Origin: Alphaproteobacteria bacterium
Lineage (GTDB): Bacteria; Pseudomonadota; Alphaproteobacteria; Reyranellales; Reyranellaceae
Assembly: GCA_947474005.1 (NCBI GenBank)
Contig: CANJHI010000004.1
Location: 1-64,000 of the forward strand
Direction of reading: 5' to 3'
DNA: 64,000 bases
In this document: positions 60,906 through 64,000 of the stretch, piece by piece
How the letters are laid out: each line of letters starts with the position of its first letter
Position numbering within the stretch: the stretch's first letter is position 1
Made by a program: the position numbers and the translations under genes
The notes under the pieces: model-generated
Databases searched by the model: none
Told to the model about the DNA's origin: nothing
The model's input: the letters and a program-made list of their open reading frames with translations, nothing else

Positions 60906-61625
60906 ATGACCGGCAAGCCGCGGACCAATAATCTCGTCGAACGTGTGGTGACGCGCCTGGGTGCCGACATCCGGGGCGGTCGCCTCGGCCCCGGCGCGCG
61001 CCTGCCGACGGAGCAGGATTTGACGGCCAGCATGCGCGTGAGCCGCACCGTCGTGCGCGAGGCGGTGGCGGCGTTGCGCGCCGACGGTCTAATCGTGACG
61101 CGCCGAGGTTCGGGGGCCTATGTCGCCGACCCCGCGGCCAGTCCGTTCCGCATCGCCGCCCCGCGCGCGGCTGCTCTCGGTGAAATTCTCGACGTGATGG
61201 AGCTGCGCCTGGCGGTCGAGGTCGAGGCCGCCGCGCTGGCCGCCGAGCGGGCGACCCGCAAGCAGATCGCCGCCATTCGGACGGCGCTGCGTGGCATCGA
61301 TCGAGCGCTGCGTGGCGGTGACGGTGCGGTCGCGGAAGACTTTGCCTTCCATTGCGCCATCGCCGAGGCAACGGGCAATCGTCAGTTCCCGCGTTTTCTT
61401 GCCTTTCTCGGCAACCACGTCATCCCGCGCCAAAGCGTGCGGCTTTCGGTGGACACGCCGGCCGAACGGCGCACCTATCTCGAACGCATCCAGCACGAAC
61501 ACGGTCGCATCGTCGCCGGTATCTCCGCCGAGGATCCGGCCGAGGCGCGCCGGGCGATGCATGAACACCTGACGCGTTCGCTCGAACGCTACAGAAGCCT
61601 GGCAAGGAGAAGCGTTGATGACTGA
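60906..61625 (+). CDS. FadR-family (GntR/FCD) transcriptional regulator
   Basis: 239 residues. The winged helix (about 10-75) shows GRLGPGARLPTEQDLTASMRVSRTVVREAVAALRADGLIVTRRGSGAYV. The FCD effector domain follows, with LRLAVEVEAAALAAERA and the metal-binding pattern FHCAIAEATGN and EHGRIVAGISAEDPAEARRAMHEHL supplying the Asp/His ligands. Such regulators usually sense a sugar acid or carboxylate. It is divergent from dctPQM and overlaps the following dehydrogenase gene by 8 bases, suggesting it controls both. Confidence 0.9.
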   Translation: MTGKPRTNNLVERVVTRLGADIRGGRLGPGARLPTEQDLTASMRVSRTVVREAVAALRADGLIVTRRGSGAYVADPAASPFRIAAPRAAALGEILDVMELRLAVEVEAAALAAERATRKQIAAIRTALRGIDRALRGGDGAVAEDFAFHCAIAEATGNRQFPRFLAFLGNHVIPRQSVRLSVDTPAERRTYLERIQHEHGRIVAGISAEDPAEARRAMHEHLTRSLERYRSLARRSVDD

Positions 61626-62451
61626 CGGCGAGGACAAGAACCGCAAGATCGTGTTCACCGGCGCGTCCGGCGGCATCGGCACTATGACGCGGCCGCTGCT
61701 GGCCAAGCTCTATCCCGGCCTGGTGCTGAGCGATCGGGTGAAGCCCAGGGACCTGCAGCCTGGCGAGACTTTCGTCGCTGCCGATTTGACCAAGCCCGAG
61801 GAAGTGGCGGCCGCCGTGCACGGCGCCCACAGCGTCATTCATCTCGGCGGCCATTCGGTCGAAGGCACATGGGACCAGATTCTGCAGGCCAACATCATCG
61901 GCTGCTACAACCTGTTCGAGGCAGCCCGCCAGGCCGGGGTGAAGCGGGTGATCTTCGCCTCGTCCAACCATGCGATCGGCTTCTATCCGCGCAAGCGGCG
62001 TATCGGCACCAATCTCACGGTGCGCCCCGACAGCCGATACGGTGTCAGCAAGGTGTTTGGCGAGGGGCTGGGTTCACTCTATTCCGACAAGCACGGCATG
62101 GCCGTGACCTGCCTGCGCATCGGCAATGTCGGCCCGACGCCGCTCGACGTCCGGCGCCTCTCGATCTGGATCTCCCCCCGGGACCTCGTGCAGCTCTTCC
62201 GCATCGGTCTCGAGCACCCCGATATCCGCTACGAGATCTTCTACGGCGCGTCGGACAATGCTGCGGGCTGGTGGGACAATTCACGGGCGCAGCAGCTCGG
62301 CTACCGCCCGGCCGACAAGTCCGAAGATCACCGCGCCCACGCCGAGGCGGAGCAGGCAAAGATCGGACCGGATCCGGTCGGCGATCTCTTCCAGGGCGGG
62401 TCCTTCTGCTCGGCGGAGTTCACCAACGATGTGAAGCGGGCGGAACCCTAA
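61618..62451 (+). CDS. NAD-dependent epimerase/dehydratase, uronate dehydrogenase-like
   Basis: 277 residues, extended SDR. The Rossmann motif is FTGASGGIG (about residues 13-21). VIHLGGHSVEGTWDQILQANIIGCYNLFEAARQAGVKRVIFASSNHAIGFYPR and YGVSKVFGE (YxxxK) match uronate dehydrogenase, which oxidises galacturonate or glucuronate to aldarolactones. The late segment RRLSIWISPRDLVQLFRIGLEHPDIRYEIFYG is also typical. ATG 61618 is used; a TTG one codon earlier exists. The adjacent TRAP transporter and FCD regulator fit a uronate-use module, but substrate proof is lacking. Confidence 0.85.
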   Translation: MTDGEDKNRKIVFTGASGGIGTMTRPLLAKLYPGLVLSDRVKPRDLQPGETFVAADLTKPEEVAAAVHGAHSVIHLGGHSVEGTWDQILQANIIGCYNLFEAARQAGVKRVIFASSNHAIGFYPRKRRIGTNLTVRPDSRYGVSKVFGEGLGSLYSDKHGMAVTCLRIGNVGPTPLDVRRLSIWISPRDLVQLFRIGLEHPDIRYEIFYGASDNAAGWWDNSRAQQLGYRPADKSEDHRAHAEAEQAKIGPDPVGDLFQGGSFCSAEFTNDVKRAEP

Positions 62452-62468
62452 AAGATCTCATCCCAGAT

Positions 62469-62510
62469 GATTGACGTGGAAACTATATTCAGGTAGTTTC
62501 CGCGTCAATC
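62469..62510. promoter_or_regulatory. large inverted repeat / candidate MarR autoregulatory operator
   Basis: Two 17-base arms, GATTGACGTGGAAACTA (62469-62485) and TAGTTTCCGCGTCAATC (62494-62510), are inverted with one mismatch around an 8-base spacer, ending 2 bases before the MarR start. TTGACG (62471-62476) and TAGTTT (62494-62499) at 17-base spacing form a possible promoter inside it, so binding would block transcription. Confidence 0.7.
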
Positions 62511-62512
62511 AA

Positions 62513-62968
62513 ATGACGGACAGAATTTCCAATCTCGACGCCCATCTTGGCTATTGGCTGAGATTCGTCTCCAATCACGTCTCGCAGGCCTTTGCCCGCA
62601 AGCTGCAGGATAAGAGCGTGACGGTTGCCGAATGGGTGGTCATGCGCCGTCTGTTCGGCACGCGCGGCGTGGCACCCAGCCTGCTCGCCGACCATATCGG
62701 CATGACGCGCGGCGCGATCACCAAGCTCGTCGACCGGCTGATCGACAGAGAATTGGTCACGCGGCGGGCCGATCCGCAGGATGGCCGCGGCCAGACTCTG
62801 GCGCTGACCGCGCGCGGTCGCGCGTTGGTCCCGCAACTTGCGGCCTTGGCCGACGACAACGACGCGGAATTCTTCCGGCCCCTCACGGTGCAAGAGCGAC
62901 GCGTGTTGAGGCACCTGCTCGGACGGCTGGTCGAGCAGAACGAACTCAAGATTGTTCCAGTCGATTGA
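62513..62968 (+). CDS. MarR-family transcriptional regulator
   Basis: 151 residues from ATG 62513. The winged helix-turn-helix reads VAEWVVMRRLFGTRGVAPSLLADHIGMTRGAITKLVDRLIDRELVTRRADPQDGRGQTLALTARG, the full MarR pattern with the DxRxxx-L wing (DPQDGRGQ). A perfect-looking inverted repeat overlaps its promoter, so it is probably autorepressed. It lies 16 bases before a DUF1398 gene, which may be its target; the ligand is unknown. Confidence 0.9.
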   Translation: MTDRISNLDAHLGYWLRFVSNHVSQAFARKLQDKSVTVAEWVVMRRLFGTRGVAPSLLADHIGMTRGAITKLVDRLIDRELVTRRADPQDGRGQTLALTARGRALVPQLAALADDNDAEFFRPLTVQERRVLRHLLGRLVEQNELKIVPVD

Positions 62969-62984
62969 ATTCACGGAGTGAACG

Positions 62985-63383
62985 GTGAATGAGAACGTAA
63001 AGGCCATCGTCGAGGCGTGCAGCCGAGGCTCGGAAGAGGGCAGTCTGAATTTCGGGCAAGTACTCGGGAAACTCGAAGGCGCAGGCGTCGAGGGCTACTA
63101 CGCGGACTTTCGGCGCTCGACCAAGACCTACTATCTGCCGGATGGCATGGGCATCGATGTGCAGGCGGACGATCCCGACGTCATGATCGCTTCCACCTTC
63201 GATGCGGGACGCGTCGAAGCAGCGGTCCGGCAATCCCAGGTCGGCACCCACAGCTACCGAGCATTCTGCGAGAAGGTCATGGCGGCGGGCTGTTCAGGCT
63301 ATCTCGTCTCACTTCTCGGGCGTCGTGTCGTGTATTTTGGTCGCACGGCGGAGACGCACGTCGAACACTTCCCCTATAAATAG
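62985..63383 (+). CDS. DUF1398 family protein
   Basis: 132 residues from a GTG start with GGAG about 6 bases before it. The DUF1398 pattern is visible: SLNFGQVLGKLEGAGVEGYYADFRRSTKTYYLPDG in the N-terminal half and HSYRAFCEKVMAAGCSGYLVSLLGRRVVYFGRTAETHVEHFP at the end. Function unknown; a phage-envelope-protein-like name is sometimes attached without evidence. It is probably co-transcribed with the MarR gene. Confidence 0.85.
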   Translation: MNENVKAIVEACSRGSEEGSLNFGQVLGKLEGAGVEGYYADFRRSTKTYYLPDGMGIDVQADDPDVMIASTFDAGRVEAAVRQSQVGTHSYRAFCEKVMAAGCSGYLVSLLGRRVVYFGRTAETHVEHFPYK

Positions 63384-63399
63384 CGGTCTGTGCATAATA

Positions 63400-63415
63400 G
63401 TCACCGGAAGGTGAC
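63400..63415 (+). promoter_or_regulatory. hairpin covering the ribosome binding site of the last gene
   Basis: GTCACC (63400-63405) pairs perfectly with GGTGAC (63410-63415) around a GGAA loop, one base before the ATG at 63417. The Shine-Dalgarno GGAAGG (63406-63411) is in the loop and stem, so the stem could limit translation. A possible -10 (TATAAA, 63375-63380) lies just upstream. Confidence 0.6.
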
Positions 63416-63416
63416 A

Positions 63417-64000
63417 ATGAGCCGATTTCTGACCGTCGGGGCCGCCCAGATGGGCCCCATCCAGCGCAGCCACACGCGGCGCGATATCGTGGAGCGCATG
63501 ATTGCGCATCTGCGTGAGGCCAAGCGCATGGGCTGCGAGCTGATCGTATTCCCCGAGCTTACGCTCACCACGTTCTTTCCGCGCTGGTGGATGCCGGACC
63601 AGGCGGAAATCGACTCCTTCTTCGAGACGGAAATGCCGTCGAACGAGACGGCGCCGCTGTTCAATGAAGCCAAGACGCTCGGTCTGGGTTTCTCGTTCGG
63701 CTATGCCGAACTCGCCAACGAAGGTGGCCCAGGGGGTGACAAGCTGCGCCGCTTCAACACCTCGATCATCGTCGAGCGCGACGGCCGCATCGTGTCCAAG
63801 TACCGCAAGATCCATCTGCCGGGCCATGTCGAGCACGAGCCCGAGCGTCCGTTTCAGCATCTCGAGAAGCGCTACTTCGAGGTCGGCAATCTCGGCTTCC
63901 CGGTGGTCAAGGCGTTCGGCGCCAACATGGGCATGTGCATCTGCAACGACCGCCGCTGGCCTGAGACCTATCGCGTCATGGGGTTGCAGAACGTCGAGAT
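63417..64000 (+). CDS. N-carbamoyl-D-amino acid hydrolase-like carbon-nitrogen hydrolase (3' end cut by window)
   Basis: About 194 residues visible. The nitrilase-superfamily triad is present: Glu in LIVFPELTLTTFFPRWW, Lys in VSKYRKIHLPGH, and Cys in MCICNDRRWPETYR. The FFPRWW and NDRRWPE contexts are typical of D-carbamoylase, which hydrolyses N-carbamoyl-D-amino acids to the free D-amino acid. It opens MSRFLTVGAAQMGPI. The M20-type carbamoylase-like gene at 56838 could act on related L-compounds. A hairpin covers its ribosome binding site. The C-terminal third lies outside the window. Confidence 0.9.
   Translation, partial: MSRFLTVGAAQMGPIQRSHTRRDIVERMIAHLREAKRMGCELIVFPELTLTTFFPRWWMPDQAEIDSFFETEMPSNETAPLFNEAKTLGLGFSFGYAELANEGGPGGDKLRRFNTSIIVERDGRIVSKYRKIHLPGHVEHEPERPFQHLEKRYFEVGNLGFPVVKAFGANMGMCICNDRRWPETYRVMGLQNVE

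Noticed and set aside
1-64000. tRNA, rRNA, CRISPR, insertion sequence or prophage
   Set aside because: I scanned for T-loop-like GGTTCGA contexts, regularly spaced repeats, transposase motifs and phage structural genes and saw none that held up. Without covariance models a divergent RNA could be missed.

Overview
The window is GC-rich, gene-dense chromosomal DNA that reads as an alphaproteobacterium. The signs are a SAM-II type riboswitch before metZ, a long leader before an ornithine decarboxylase next to homospermidine synthase, an FNR/FixK box before a cbb3 oxidase operon, several Bug, TRAP and ABC solute transporters, and a complete bacterial ceramide gene set. I cannot fix the genus; a Reyranella- or Rhodospirillales-like soil or water bacterium is a guess. 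I see no prophage, insertion sequence, CRISPR array, tRNA or rRNA. Both ends cut genes: an RRM protein at the left and a carbon-nitrogen hydrolase at the right.

Layout. 0-9.9 kb: RNA-binding protein, NIPSNAP protein, a ThDP enzyme with a Bug-type binding protein, SAM-II riboswitch-metZ-tenA, a MarR regulator divergent from a thioesterase, a CDF metal transporter, apaG, folE and argE. 9.9-14.2 kb: dgoK-dgoA, a palindromic repeat, a Cys/Met-metabolism PLP enzyme and an enolase-superfamily sugar-acid dehydratase. 14.5-17.7 kb (minus strand): argD-argF-hslO. 17.7-25.5 kb: fatty acyl-AMP ligase, ceramide reductase-like protein, acyl carrier protein, serine palmitoyltransferase, metallophosphoesterase, ceramide synthase-like acyltransferase and an MFS transporter. 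25.5-28.6 kb: regulated leader, ornithine decarboxylase and homospermidine synthase. 28.6-32.8 kb: DoxX protein, NhaD/ArsB-type transporter, SDR, glycerophosphodiesterase and a DUF2927 protein. 32.9-37.2 kb: ugpBAEC. 37.2-44.0 kb: a looser accessory stretch with a glycosyltransferase, a truncated hydrolase, an EEP-family protein, an amino-acid binding protein, the frameshifted tail of a DUF1254 paralogue beside an intact copy, and small ORFs next to a palindromic repeat. 44.2-51.2 kb (minus strand): ccoNOQP, two membrane proteins, ccoI and ccoS. 51.2-56.7 kb: candidate small RNA, lipoprotein, DUF3500 protein, redoxin and DsbD-type reductase. 56.8-64 kb: carbamoylase-like hydrolases, a TRAP transporter with a divergent FadR-type regulator and a uronate dehydrogenase-like protein, a MarR regulator and a DUF1398 protein.

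How genes work together. The 17.7-24.3 kb block holds all five protein types known for ceramide synthesis in Caulobacter: acyl ligase, acyl carrier protein, SPT, reductase and N-acyltransferase. A metallophosphoesterase and an exporter-like MFS protein are packed into the same array. UgpBAEC with the nearby glycerophosphodiesterase would scavenge glycerophosphodiesters. Ornithine decarboxylase and homospermidine synthase make homospermidine. Most of the cbb3 operon is joined by 4-base ATGA overlaps, but ccoG and ccoH are absent from it.

Regulation visible in sequence: a SAM-II aptamer followed by a terminator with a possible competing pairing; an Arg-rich upstream ORF before ornithine decarboxylase; a perfect 17-base operator between the TRAP operon and its FadR-type regulator; two MarR-type palindromes; a hairpin over the ribosome binding site of the last gene; and a promoter-like block present twice, 37 kb apart, each copy ahead of a terminator-like hairpin.
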